Below, in pieces: positions 25,409 to 33,634 of a stretch of 64,000 bases of DNA (position 1 is the stretch's first letter; each line of letters opens with the position of its first letter). This DNA comes from Mycolicibacterium sp. 018/SC-01/001. Lineage in GTDB: Bacteria; Actinomycetota; Actinomycetes; Mycobacteriales; Mycobacteriaceae. The stretch lies in the NCBI RefSeq assembly GCF_007096635.1, contig NZ_VKAA01000011.1:122333-186332 (forward strand). Reading direction: 5' to 3'. A program made the position numbers and the translations under genes. The notes under the pieces are model-generated. The model did not search any database. It saw only the letters and a list, made by a program, of their open reading frames with translations, and was not told the DNA's origin.

Positions 25409-27100
25409 TCAGAGGCTGACCGTGCGGACGCGCCGCGTCGACGACGAGGTCAGCTGATCCCACCACCAGCCGCTGACGACGCTCCACGCCGAGGCGTTCT
25501 TGTCGTAGAGCCGATCGGTGTGCGTGTTGTCGAGCATGTCGTTGATCCAGCCGGCGGCGAGCACCTTGTTCGCCATCACGTCCACCGGAGACGAGTGTCC
25601 CATCGCGAGATAGGCGAAGTACTGCACGATGGGCGCGGTGGTCTGCATGCCGTCGGCATGCTTGCCGCCCAGGAAGGTGACGCCGGTGAACATGCCGGGG
25701 CGGACGGCACTGAGCTTGCGGTTGGTGTCGCCGTACCAATTCCAGGAGCTGGGTCCGGCCGCGATGTTGTACACCGGGATCGACGTCGGGATCGCTGCGA
25801 TGTCCTGACTCATGTAGCTGAGCGTGCCGACCCCGTCGAACATGATGATCCCCGCCAGATCGTCGGCGTTGCCGGTCTCGACCATGTATCGCCCGACCAT
25901 CGCCACCAGGCCGCCGCCGGCCGAGTGTCCGGCGAGCACGACGCGAGTCGGCAGAACGCCGTCGTAGCCCGCCAACCGGGCGCTCGCGGTCAGCGCCGCG
26001 CGGTCCCCGGCGAACAGGGCGGCGATCGCACGCCCGGTGCTCGGCCACTCGAGTGGATAGTCGTCGACGTCGAACGGATTCCACGTCAGGGACGGAACCA
26101 CGACGATGCTGTCGGTCTTCTCCGCGAGGTAGGCCGCGGTCGCACTGTAGAAGGAGGCGTTGGCGAGGAAGCCGTGCTGCAGGTAGATCAGCCCGGCCGG
26201 GGTGTCGGTGTCGGGGAAGTACCAGTCGGCCGGAACGTCCTTGTGGCCGCCGATGGTCAGCGTCGAGGATTCGACGCGCACGGTGCTGCCGAACGGCGCG
26301 CGAACCGGGCCGGAGAAGAACGCCATGGTGCCGGTGTAGAAGTCGTAGAACTTCTTGCCGATCGTGTTGAGGACGTCCAGCAACGTCGACTGCGTCTGCA
26401 CCGGCGGCGCATCGGCAGCAGCCAGGCGCATCACCATCGCGCCTTCCGGCGATCCCAGATCGGTCTCGATGCCGGTGGCGAACGCGCTGATCGGGGTACG
26501 GCGCTGCGTCGACGCGGCCGGCTCGGCGGCCGGCTCGGCGGCCGGCGTGGACACAACCGGCTCGGCCACCACCGGTGCTGTGCCCGCCTCGGCGACGGGC
26601 ACGCTGTCGGGCCCGCCGCCGGTCTCAGCATCGGGCTCAGGTGCACGATGCTTGCCGCCACCGAACAGTCCGCGCAGCGGCTTGTGCGCCACACCGCCGG
26701 TCTCGGTGTCCCCTTGCTCGGGTGTCGGCTCGACCTCGGTCGACTGCTCGGAGTCCGGCGCCGGCGGCGCGGTGACCTCGGGCTGGGTGGTCCCCGACTC
26801 GACGGATTCCGTGGGTCCTGTTGGCTCCGTCGACTCCGTCGTCGTGGACGTGCCGCGGTGTGGCGTGAGGGCAACCTTGCGGTCCCGCTTCGTGGCGGAC
26901 TTGGCAGGCTTCTCCGTCTTCCCTGCCGTATTCCCTGCCGTCGCATCGCTCCCGCCACCGGCGTTCGACGATGCCTGGGTGCCCGTACCGGACGACGTTC
27001 CGTCGTCGGCGGCTGCGACACCCGCACTCGTCAGCATCGCAGCTGACACTCCCCCCGCTAGGACGCCTGCCCCCAACCAGACCCGATAGCGGTCGACCAT
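25409..27100 (-). CDS. Exported alpha/beta hydrolase with low-complexity N-terminal region
   Basis: The 563-residue product starts with a signal peptide (about residues 1-31, ending AGVAAADD). A Ser/Thr/Pro/Glu-rich segment of roughly 150 residues follows, with AEPAAEPAA-type repeats and two basic patches. The C-terminal half is an alpha/beta hydrolase: YLQHGFLANASFYS carries the oxyanion region, and the nucleophile elbow is VVLAGHSAGGGLVA. This layout is common among mycobacterial exported lipases and esterases related to the PE-PPE-domain and PHB-depolymerase groups. The ester substrate is unknown. It lies between mkl and rpoB on the same strand; its 230-base upstream spacer may hold its own promoter. 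Confidence 0.82.
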   Translation of the reverse strand: MVDRYRVWLGAGVLAGGVSAAMLTSAGVAAADDGTSSGTGTQASSNAGGGSDATAGNTAGKTEKPAKSATKRDRKVALTPHRGTSTTTESTEPTGPTESVESGTTQPEVTAPPAPDSEQSTEVEPTPEQGDTETGGVAHKPLRGLFGGGKHRAPEPDAETGGGPDSVPVAEAGTAPVVAEPVVSTPAAEPAAEPAASTQRRTPISAFATGIETDLGSPEGAMVMRLAAADAPPVQTQSTLLDVLNTIGKKFYDFYTGTMAFFSGPVRAPFGSTVRVESSTLTIGGHKDVPADWYFPDTDTPAGLIYLQHGFLANASFYSATAAYLAEKTDSIVVVPSLTWNPFDVDDYPLEWPSTGRAIAALFAGDRAALTASARLAGYDGVLPTRVVLAGHSAGGGLVAMVGRYMVETGNADDLAGIIMFDGVGTLSYMSQDIAAIPTSIPVYNIAAGPSSWNWYGDTNRKLSAVRPGMFTGVTFLGGKHADGMQTTAPIVQYFAYLAMGHSSPVDVMANKVLAAGWINDMLDNTHTDRLYDKNASAWSVVSGWWWDQLTSSSTRRVRTVSL

Positions 27101-27333
27101 TATTCTCCTGTTTCAGAAAGCATCGAGAAATCACGTTTCCATGCCTCAAGTGCGGTTTTCCGCACGGCATCGCGATTCTGGCAAACTGTATAACCAGTGC
27201 GACGGGGCCGCAAGAGAACGGTCGGGAAAATTTTGACGCACGCCGATGACGGCGCGGCAACGCCCTGATTCAGGGCACGGCAGAGCCGATCAGAACAGCG
27301 TGGTGAGGAAACGCCCGGCGCAGCGGGCGACGG

Positions 27334-28407
27334 TCAGCGGTCGCCGCCGACAGGGATGCGCCCCGTGGGCGCCTCGTCCTCGTCACGGCGGGACTGCTCG
27401 CCGTCGTAGTCGCGAGCAGAGGATGTCTGGGTACCGTCGAGGTCCTCGCGGATCGCTTCCTGAGCCGCCGGGGGCAGCGTGTGCATGATCTCGCGCACCC
27501 GCGCCTGACGACGCGCCACCGCCTTGCGCTCGGGCATACCCGGAGTGGCCGAGACCTGCGGCGGCACACCCTCGATCTCCTCGACGCCGCCATCGTGGTG
27601 ACCGGCGTCGACCATGGCCTGCTCCTCAGCCATCGTCGACTCGTCCTTCTCCTCCGACATACCGATCGGACCGAGGCGGCGGCCGTTGAGGAACTGGCGC
27701 ACCACCGGCTCGTCGCTGGTCAGCAGAACCTCACGCGGGCCGAACATCACCAGGTGCTTGCGGAACAGCATGCCCATGTTGTCGGGCACCGTGCGGGCGA
27801 TGTTGATGTTGTGGGTCACGATCAGGATCGTGCAGTCGATCTGAGCGTTGATGTCGATCAGCAACTGCGACAGGTAGGCCGTGCGCACCGGATCCAGACC
27901 CGAGTCCGGCTCGTCACAGAGGATGATCTGGGGGTCCAGCACCAGCGAACGCGCCAGCCCGGCGCGCTTGCGCATACCGCCGGAGATCTCGCCGGGGAAC
28001 TTGTTCTCGTCACCGGCCAGACCGACCAGGTCGAGCTTCTCCATCACGATCTGACGGATCTCGGATTCCTTCTTCTTCGTGTGCTCACGAAGCGGGAATG
28101 CGGTGTTGTCGTAGAGGCTCATCGAGCCGAACAGCGCACCGTCCTGGAACATCACGCCGAACAGCGTGCGGATCTCGTAGAGCTCCTTGGCCGAGCACTC
28201 GATGATGTTCGTGCCGTCGACGATGATCTTGCCGCGCTCGGGGCGCAGCAGGCCGATCAGCGATTTCAGGAACACCGACTTACCGGTACCCGACGGGCCC
28301 AGCAGCACGCTCACCTCACCGGCGGGCAGGTCGAACGTGACGTCTTCCCAGATTCGCTGCGAGCCGAAGGACTTGGTCAGCCCTTCGATCTGGATACCAA
28401 TGCCCAC
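27334..28407 (-). CDS. mkl: Mce-transport ATP-binding protein MceG
   Basis: The 357-residue ABC ATPase has Walker A GPSGTGKS, the signature ISGGMRKRAGLAR, Walker B IILCDEPDSGLD and an H-loop (VTHN). A C-terminal extension of about 100 residues (EEKDESTMAEEQAMVDAGHH...) is specific to Mkl/MceG, the shared ATPase that drives lipid and cholesterol import by Mce complexes. The start is set at the GTG at 28407, with AGAGGA six bases upstream; the frame continues upstream without a comparable site. It lies downstream of rplL, beyond a hairpin. Confidence 0.93.
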   Translation of the reverse strand: MGIGIQIEGLTKSFGSQRIWEDVTFDLPAGEVSVLLGPSGTGKSVFLKSLIGLLRPERGKIIVDGTNIIECSAKELYEIRTLFGVMFQDGALFGSMSLYDNTAFPLREHTKKKESEIRQIVMEKLDLVGLAGDENKFPGEISGGMRKRAGLARSLVLDPQIILCDEPDSGLDPVRTAYLSQLLIDINAQIDCTILIVTHNINIARTVPDNMGMLFRKHLVMFGPREVLLTSDEPVVRQFLNGRRLGPIGMSEEKDESTMAEEQAMVDAGHHDGGVEEIEGVPPQVSATPGMPERKAVARRQARVREIMHTLPPAAQEAIREDLDGTQTSSARDYDGEQSRRDEDEAPTGRIPVGGDR

Positions 28408-28519
28408 GCGAATTCCTCTCGCCAGTCCAGCACCTGCCCACCACGGACGCACCGCCTGTGGCTTGAGTCACTGTAACGTACCCGCCCGTCCACCGAGGGC
28501 GGACGGGGGCCGAACGCGA

Positions 28520-28554
28520 CGTGGGGCCGGCCTGTTTGCCAGACCAGCCCCACG
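28520..28554 (-). terminator. Probable terminator after rplJ-rplL
   Basis: Outer stem CGTGGGGC / GCCCCACG extended by a further G-U-containing stem around a short GCAAA-type loop, about 40 bases after the rplL stop. No U-tract follows, which is common for GC-rich terminators. Confidence 0.6.
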
Positions 28555-28594
28555 ACTGACGTCGCCGTCATTATGGACGGCTCCGAACTGCTGC

Positions 28595-28984
28595 TTACTT
28601 GACGCTCACCGACGCGCCGGCGGCCTCGAGCTTGGCCTTGGCGTCCTCGGCGGCCTCCTTGGTGACCTTCTCGAGCAGCGGCTTGGGGGCGCTGTCGACG
28701 AGGTCCTTGGCTTCCTTGAGGCCCAGGCCCGAGACGATCTCGCGGACGACCTTGATGACGCCGATCTTCTTCTCGCCGGCACCCTCGAGGATGACGTCGA
28801 ACTCCGACTGCTCCTCGGCGGCCTCGGCCGGGGCACCACCGGCGGGGCCGGCGGCGGCGACGGCGACCGGAGCAGCGGCGGTGACCTCGAAGGTCTCCTC
28901 GAACGCCTTCACGAACTCGCTCAGCTCGAGCAGGGTGAGCTCCTTGAACGCGTCGAGCAGCTCTTCAGTGGACAGCTTGGCCAT
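28595..28984 (-). CDS. rplL: 50S ribosomal protein L7/L12
   Basis: The 129-residue product begins [20 protein letters not shown]. It has the N-terminal dimerisation helices, an Ala/Gly/Pro hinge ([20 protein letters not shown]) and the factor-binding C-terminal domain ([20 protein letters not shown]). It forms the ribosomal stalk with L10. It follows rplJ by 60 bases, in the usual rplJ-rplL order. Confidence 0.98.
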   Translation of the reverse strand: MAKLSTEELLDAFKELTLLELSEFVKAFEETFEVTAAAPVAVAAAGPAGGAPAEAAEEQSEFDVILEGAGEKKIGVIKVVREIVSGLGLKEAKDLVDSAPKPLLEKVTKEAAEDAKAKLEAAGASVSVK

Positions 28985-29044
28985 GATGGTCCTTCCTTCG
29001 TTTACTTCTGTATGTCAGTGGGTGGTGAAACGTGCGCTGAGCCG

Positions 29045-29572
29045 CTAGGCGGCTTCTTCGGCGGCCTTCTTCTCCTGCAGCGCAGCAGCCAGACGCGCGA
29101 CCTGCGACGCCGGAGCGTTGAACAGACCGGCAGCCTTGGTCAGGTTGCCCTTCATCGCGCCGGCCAGCTTGGCCAGCAGCACCTCGCGCGACTCGAGGTC
29201 CGCGATGCGGTTGACCTCGTCGACGGACAGCGCGCGGCCGTCCATGTAGCCGCCCTTGATGACCAGCGCCTTGTTGTCCTTGGCGAAGGTCTTGATCGCT
29301 TTGGCGGCGTCGACGGCCTCGCCTGTGACGAACGCGATCGCGGTGGGACCGGCGAACAGTTCGTCGAGACCTTCGATGCCAGCTTCGGCCGCCGCACGCT
29401 TGACCAAGGTGTTCTTGGCAACGGTGTAGGTGGCCGAGTCGCCGAGCGAACGGCGCAGCTGCGCGAGGTTGGCGACCGTCAGTCCGCGGTACTCGGTGAC
29501 GAGCGTCGCCGTCGCCTCCTTGAACTGCTCGGCGATGTCGGCGACCGCGGTGGCTTTGTCAGCCTTGGCCAT
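29045..29572 (-). CDS. rplJ: 50S ribosomal protein L10
   Basis: The 175-residue product [20 protein letters not shown] is L10, which anchors L7/L12 to 23S rRNA. The start is the ATG at 29572 with AGGAGG five bases upstream; the frame stays open a further 216 bases upstream but that stretch is the structured leader. The Ala-rich C-terminus ([11 protein letters not shown]) is the L12-binding helix. Confidence 0.97.
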   Translation of the reverse strand: MAKADKATAVADIAEQFKEATATLVTEYRGLTVANLAQLRRSLGDSATYTVAKNTLVKRAAAEAGIEGLDELFAGPTAIAFVTGEAVDAAKAIKTFAKDNKALVIKGGYMDGRALSVDEVNRIADLESREVLLAKLAGAMKGNLTKAAGLFNAPASQVARLAAALQEKKAAEEAA

Positions 29573-29781
29573 GCATGCCTCCTCGTGGTGGGTGTACGGA
29601 TGTCCCGTCGAGGAGCGCCGGCCGGACGCAGGAGAGAAGGTCGTGAAACGACGAACGCCCCGACGCAGACAGGTCGGGGCGCACACAAAAAAGGTACGTG
29701 CCTCGTCCTCCTGCGTGGGCCGCCGGGTGAAACCCGGACCTTCAACCATGTGACTGGTGACCGACGGTCTTCGGTGGAACG
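29573..29781 (-). ncRNA. L10-type ribosomal protein leader upstream of rplJ
   Basis: About 210 bases between the predicted start and rplJ contain features of the L10 leader (autoregulation by the L10-L12 complex): ACCGAAGACCGUCGGU near the 5' end, a GUCCGGGUUUCACCCGG stem, and GAGGACGAGGCACGUACC. After the U-run CUUUUUUG comes a perfect 9-bp hairpin at 29656-29681 (cgccccgac / gtcggggcg, 8-base loop), which may act as the attenuator. The assignment is by pattern and position; no covariance model was run. Confidence 0.65.
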
Positions 29782-29787
29782 CCCGCA

Positions 29788-29817
29788 AGAATAGCCTGCT
29801 GGGCCCCGATCAGCCAA
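29788..29817 (-). promoter_or_regulatory. Promoter of rplJ-rplL
   Basis: On the minus strand TTGGCT (29817-29812) and TATTCT (29793-29788) are 18 bases apart. The -35 element overlaps the stop codon of the ROK kinase gene. Confidence 0.6.
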
Positions 29818-30712
29818 AACGGCCGAGAGCGGCCGCGCCGATCAGTCCGGCGTCACCGCCCAGGCGCGCCGGTGAGACCTGCAGATCGTGCAGGAAGCTC
29901 AGGCCGGCGTAGCGACGCAGAGCGGTCCGCAACGGGTCGAACAGCAGCGCTCCCGCGCGGGCCACGCCGCCGCCGATGACCACCCGGTCCAGGTCACACA
30001 CCGCGCCGACCGACGCGATCATGCGGGCCAACGCGTCCGCGCCGCGTCCGAACGCCTGGAGGGCCACCGGGTCACCGCGGCGCGCGTCGACGGCCAATTC
30101 TCTGGCACTGGCGTCGGGCGCGGCCTGCCACCCGTGCTCACGCGCCCACCGCGCGAGCCACGGGCCGGCGGCGACGGTCTCGACACAGCCGACGCCGCCG
30201 CACGTGCAGGGCGCGCCGTCGGCTTCGACCACGACGTGGCCGACGTGTCCGGCGTTCCCGGTCCGCCCGTGAAAGGGTGCGCCGTCGACGACGAGCCCGC
30301 CGCCGACCCCGGTCGAGACGACCATGCCGAGCAGGAACCGGGCACCCACGGCGGCGCCACGCCACTGCTCCCCCATCGCCATGCACAGGCCGTCCCCGCC
30401 GAGTCGCACGGTGGCGTCGGTGAGTTCCGCGGTCCGCTCCACGATCGGAAAGTGTTGCCAGCCAACGATGTTGATCGGGCTCACCGTGCCGGCGGGAACG
30501 TCGATGGGCCCCGCGGAGGAGATGCCGACAGAGTTCACGGTGCCGCCTGCGGCAGCCAGCGCGTCGACGAGCAGGGTCCGGGCGGCAGCCCAGATGGACT
30601 CGGCATCGGCGCGTGGGGTCGGCAGTTCCGCGCGATGCCGCAACGCACCGGAGTCGTCGACCAGGCCGGCCGCCAGCTTCGTGCCGCCGATGTCGAGGGC
30701 GAGCGTGACCAT
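29810..30712 (-). CDS. ROK-family sugar kinase / glucokinase-like protein
   Basis: The 300-residue product has the ROK ATP-binding start (ALDIGGTKLAAGL), the substrate loop GRTGNAGHVGHVVVE, the zinc motif CTCGGVGCVE near residue 170, and the C-terminal IGGGVARAGALL. It probably phosphorylates a hexose such as glucose or N-acetylated sugar, but lacks an N-terminal helix-turn-helix and so is not a ROK repressor. The ATG at 30712 has GGGAGG upstream and starts four bases after the WYL regulator, so the two are co-transcribed. It corresponds by position to Rv0650 upstream of rplJ. Confidence 0.9.
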   Translation of the reverse strand: MVTLALDIGGTKLAAGLVDDSGALRHRAELPTPRADAESIWAAARTLLVDALAAAGGTVNSVGISSAGPIDVPAGTVSPINIVGWQHFPIVERTAELTDATVRLGGDGLCMAMGEQWRGAAVGARFLLGMVVSTGVGGGLVVDGAPFHGRTGNAGHVGHVVVEADGAPCTCGGVGCVETVAAGPWLARWAREHGWQAAPDASARELAVDARRGDPVALQAFGRGADALARMIASVGAVCDLDRVVIGGGVARAGALLFDPLRTALRRYAGLSFLHDLQVSPARLGGDAGLIGAAALGRFG

Positions 30713-30716
30713 CAGG

Positions 30717-31685
30717 TCATCCTCCCGTGTCGACCCCGATGGCACGGTGTATCCGCTCCCCCATCGCCACCATCGCGGCGGCCAGTTCGGCGGACTCGAG
30801 GATCTCGAACTCGGCATCGACCCTCGCGAGGTAGGGAACCATCTGACTCGGATCGTCGGCTCCCGCGGTGACGATGGTCGCGTCGGGGCCGTCGGCTTCG
30901 ACGTCCACCGAGCCGGGCGGGAAGTACGGGGCGACGGCGTCGACGGGTGCGTGGTAGCGGATGCGGGCCACGTAACGGTAGGGCGACGTGCTGATGGACC
31001 GTCGCACGTACGCGGCCGCGTCAGGCGCATCGCGCGGTGTGAACGTGGTGCCGACGGCGGTGACGTCGGACATCCGGTCGAGCCGCAGGCTGCGCCAGTC
31101 CTGCCGGTCGCGGTCATAGGCGAGCAGATACCACCGCCGTCCGGTCGTGACGAGCTGGTAGGGCTCCAGGCGACGTCGCGTCGCGGCGCCGCCCCGGTCC
31201 ACGTAGCCGGCCGTCACGTGTTCGCGGTCCCGGCTGGCACGGGCGAGCGTCATCAGGACATCGGGTTCGACGACGGACTCGGGCGTCCCCGAGCTCAACG
31301 TGACCGTGGCCTCGTGGACGGCCGAGACCTGGGAGCGCAGGCGCCGCGGCATCACCTGGTCGAGCTTGCTGAGCGCCCGCAGCGCCGATTCGCCGACTCC
31401 GGCGACGCTGCCTCCGGCGGCCAGCCGCAGGCAGACCGCCATCGCGACGGCCTCGTCGGGGTCCAGGAGCAGTGGCGGCAGCGCCGCGCCCGCACCCAAC
31501 TGATACCCCCCGCCGTGGCCCCTGCTCGCCGACACCGGATACCCGAGGTCGCGCAACCGTTCGACGTCGCGGCGCACGCTTCGGGTGGTGACGCCCAGCC
31601 GGGCGGCAAGTTCCTCGCCCGACCAGACCCGCCGCGATTGCAGCAGGCCGAGCAGCTGCAACACGCGGCTCGTCGTTTCGGACAC
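30717..31685 (-). CDS. WYL-domain transcriptional regulator (DeoR-type HTH)
   Basis: The 322-residue product has an N-terminal helix-turn-helix (MSETTSRVLQLLGLLQSRRV, RSVRRDVERLRDLGYPV), a central WYL domain with WYLLAYDRDRQDWRSLRLDRM, and a C-terminal WCX extension. WYL domains bind small ligands or nucleic acid ends. It is probably a repressor or activator of the downstream ROK kinase gene, with which it is nearly contiguous. The start is a GTG. Confidence 0.9.
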   Translation of the reverse strand: MSETTSRVLQLLGLLQSRRVWSGEELAARLGVTTRSVRRDVERLRDLGYPVSASRGHGGGYQLGAGAALPPLLLDPDEAVAMAVCLRLAAGGSVAGVGESALRALSKLDQVMPRRLRSQVSAVHEATVTLSSGTPESVVEPDVLMTLARASRDREHVTAGYVDRGGAATRRRLEPYQLVTTGRRWYLLAYDRDRQDWRSLRLDRMSDVTAVGTTFTPRDAPDAAAYVRRSISTSPYRYVARIRYHAPVDAVAPYFPPGSVDVEADGPDATIVTAGADDPSQMVPYLARVDAEFEILESAELAAAMVAMGERIHRAIGVDTGG

Positions 31686-31722
31686 CCCGTCAGGGTGCCA
31701 CAGCCACCGGACCGCTCCTGTC

Positions 31723-32343
31723 CTAAATTGCAGCCTGAGACGCGACCGCGCGCCAGACGGCCTGGCAGGTCCGGCTGGTTTCGTCGATCGTCCGGGCGGA
31801 CACCTTCGACGCCTGGTAGAAGTTGCGCTCGATCATCCAGCACAGGGCCCGGGCCAGCGCGGGCGCGCCGTCGGGGCCGTCGTGAGCGGGGACCTTGCAG
31901 CGTTGCAGAACGTCGTCGATCACCGTGATCGATTCTTCGGCGGCCGCGGTCCACATCGACCCGATATCGGGCACGGTGGAGCCGAGGTCGACCGCCATCC
32001 GCATCACCGGGCCATGATCGAGCCACAGTGCGGCGGTGCGCTCCACGGCACCCGCGATGACGTCCTCGACGGGCCCCTCGTCGGTGCGCGCGAGGCTCGC
32101 TTTCTCCGTCAGCACCTGCACCGTGCGTGCGACGAGTGCGGTGAGCACGTCCTGCTTGGAGCCGAAGTAGAAGTAGAGCGCCCCCCGGGTCAGCCCGGCG
32201 GCCGCCGCGATGTCGGCGACGGTCATGGCGGCGTAGCCGACATCTGACAACAGGGCCTCGGCGCGGTCGAGAATCTGCTGCTCGCGCAGGTCTCCCTTGC
32301 GCACCGTGGCCGCGGCGCGTCTGGACTGCCAGGGCTTGCTCAT
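31723..32343 (-). CDS. TetR-family transcriptional regulator
   Basis: The 206-residue product has a clear TetR N-terminal domain (DLREQQILDRAEALLSDVGYAAMTVADIAAAAGLTRGALYFYFGSKQDVLTAL in residues about 18-66) and a C-terminal domain of the EthR/BetI class. The ATG at 32343 is the first good start; the frame remains open for more than 1 kb upstream, but that extension has no domain and crosses other genes. It is divergent from a second TetR gene only 42 bases away, so the two may share an operator. Confidence 0.88.
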   Translation of the reverse strand: MSKPWQSRRAAATVRKGDLREQQILDRAEALLSDVGYAAMTVADIAAAAGLTRGALYFYFGSKQDVLTALVARTVQVLTEKASLARTDEGPVEDVIAGAVERTAALWLDHGPVMRMAVDLGSTVPDIGSMWTAAAEESITVIDDVLQRCKVPAHDGPDGAPALARALCWMIERNFYQASKVSARTIDETSRTCQAVWRAVASQAAI

Positions 32344-32373
32344 ACGGTCGGATGCACGGGCATGGCCGAACGC

Positions 32374-32388
32374 TACCGTAGCCAGATG
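32374..32388 (+). promoter_or_regulatory. Leaderless promoter with an embedded palindrome
   Basis: TACCGT (32374-32379), six bases and then ATG (32386). The hexamer lies inside GCTAC-C-GTAGC (32372-32382), a small inverted repeat that could be an autoregulatory operator. Confidence 0.5.
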
Positions 32389-32991
32389 GCAACCGAGGGC
32401 GGCAAGTCGACGGAGGCGGGCGCGCGGATCCGCCCCCTGGTGTTGTCCCACGCCGCCGATCTGTTCGCCGAACGCGGGCCGGCAGCGACCAGTCTGCGAG
32501 ACATAGCCGAGAGGTCGAAAGTCAACGCGGGGTTGATCTTTCGACACATAGGCAACAAAGAGTCCGTGGTGGCGGCCGTCCTGGATCACCTTGCGGAGGA
32601 GCTCGAGGCGGCCCGGTCCACGGCCGAGGCGCCGGACGACGTCGAGGCACTGGCGCACCGCAATTGGGTGGTGATCGCCCGCGCACTTCTCGACGGGTAC
32701 GACGTGGGCCGGCTGCAGCAGCGCTTCCCGAATGTGGAGCATTTGGTGAGCGTCGCCCGCGAACGCCTCGGCGACGATCATGCGGCGCGCGTGGCCACCG
32801 CAGACGCTCTCGCGCTGCAGCTGGGGTGGCGACTGTTCGGACCGTTCCTCAGAGCGGCAACGGGTCTCGAGGACTCCATGCCGGTCTCCCGGGACGCGGG
32901 GGTGCTCGCCGACCACGTGGCGGATCCGCGGGGCGATCAGCGCCTGCGCCGCAGCGAGACCGCGAGCCATCCCGCCGACACGAGAAAGTAG
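32386..32991 (+). CDS. TetR-family transcriptional regulator
   Basis: The 201-residue product has a TetR helix-turn-helix (ARIRPLVLSHAADLFAERGPAATSLRDIAERSKVNAGLIFRHIGNKESVV). The remainder is helical. I choose the ATG at 32386 because a TACCGT hexamer lies six bases upstream; an ATG at 32362 is the alternative. Its last 55 bases overlap the converging membrane-protein gene, an unusually long antisense overlap. It is a candidate regulator of the SDR and membrane-protein genes next door. Confidence 0.85.
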   Translation: MATEGGKSTEAGARIRPLVLSHAADLFAERGPAATSLRDIAERSKVNAGLIFRHIGNKESVVAAVLDHLAEELEAARSTAEAPDDVEALAHRNWVVIARALLDGYDVGRLQQRFPNVEHLVSVARERLGDDHAARVATADALALQLGWRLFGPFLRAATGLEDSMPVSRDAGVLADHVADPRGDQRLRRSETASHPADTRK

Positions 32992-33509
32992 AAGGCGCCG
33001 AATGCGGCGTATGGCGCGATGTCGGCCACGGTCGGCGTCGCTTGACCGCCGGCCTCGGCCAGGAACATCGCGCCGGCGGCCGCGGACTGCGCTCCGCTCA
33101 GCATCATGACCCACTGACTGCCCGCGCGACGGCGACGGCGCAGCGCGGTCGCGAGCTGAAGGATGCCTGCCAGCACTGCCCACGCGCCGAACACCGCCAG
33201 CACCGTGTGCATGCCGTGGGTGAGGGCAACGCCGACGGCCAGCGCGGTGACACCGCTGATCAGGGCATTGACGGCCTGCGTGGGGCTGGCCCGGAGCCCT
33301 TCGGCCCGGCGGGCATCGGCGATGTTCGCGACGGCATCCCACACCGGGTAGCCGATCAGCAGCACCCCTGACACCAGCGGCGACATCGGTCCCACGGTGA
33401 GCGCGGCGACCACCCACGCCAGCGAGACCCCCGCCCGCACCGCGTAATAGCCCGCCAGCCACGACGAGTCTGCCGTGGTCCGGCGCGGCCCCGTTGAGAT
33501 CTCTGACAT
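32937..33509 (-). CDS. Small multi-pass membrane protein (DUF308-like)
   Basis: The 190-residue product has about six hydrophobic helices separated by short loops (AGVSLAWVVAALTVG, VSGVLLIGYPVWDAVANIADARRAEG, VLAVFGAWAVLAGILQLATALRRRRR). The HTHGMHTVLAVFGAWAVLAGILQ region and the WDAVANI segment resemble DUF308/HdeD-type acid-resistance membrane proteins, though this is weak. It is divergent from the SDR gene across a 125-base spacer packed with palindromes and is probably co-regulated with it. Confidence 0.75.
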   Translation of the reverse strand: MSEISTGPRRTTADSSWLAGYYAVRAGVSLAWVVAALTVGPMSPLVSGVLLIGYPVWDAVANIADARRAEGLRASPTQAVNALISGVTALAVGVALTHGMHTVLAVFGAWAVLAGILQLATALRRRRRAGSQWVMMLSGAQSAAAGAMFLAEAGGQATPTVADIAPYAAFGAFYFLVSAGWLAVSLRRRR

Positions 33510-33523
33510 CGCGCTCCTCCGTC

Positions 33524-33563
33524 TGTAGTCGATTGACTACAGTAGTGTAGTCGAACGACTGCA
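33524..33563. promoter_or_regulatory. Two tandem 18-bp operators between DUF308-like and SDR genes
   Basis: TGTAGTC-gatt-GACTACA at 33524-33541 is a perfect inverted repeat. TGTAGTCGAACGACTGCA at 33546-33563 is the same motif with one mismatched pair. Their centres are 22 bp apart, two helical turns, so two dimers could bind the same face of the DNA. They lie just upstream of the DUF308-like start (33509). Confidence 0.65.
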
Positions 33564-33578
33564 CACGGCGCGGGAATG

Positions 33579-33617
33579 TAATCGACGCAATGTCGATTAA
33601 TGTTGACATAGCGTCAA
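33579..33617. promoter_or_regulatory. Second pair of palindromes ahead of the SDR gene
   Basis: TAATCGAC-gcaat-GTCGATTA (33579-33599) and TTGAC-atagc-GTCAA (33603-33617) both have 5-base spacers, with centres 21 bp apart. The second lies 17 bases before the SDR start codon. Their half-sites (ATCGAC, TTGAC) share a GTCRA core with the upstream pair but differ in arm length and spacing. Confidence 0.6.
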
Positions 33618-33634
33618 TCATTAGTGGAGGAACC

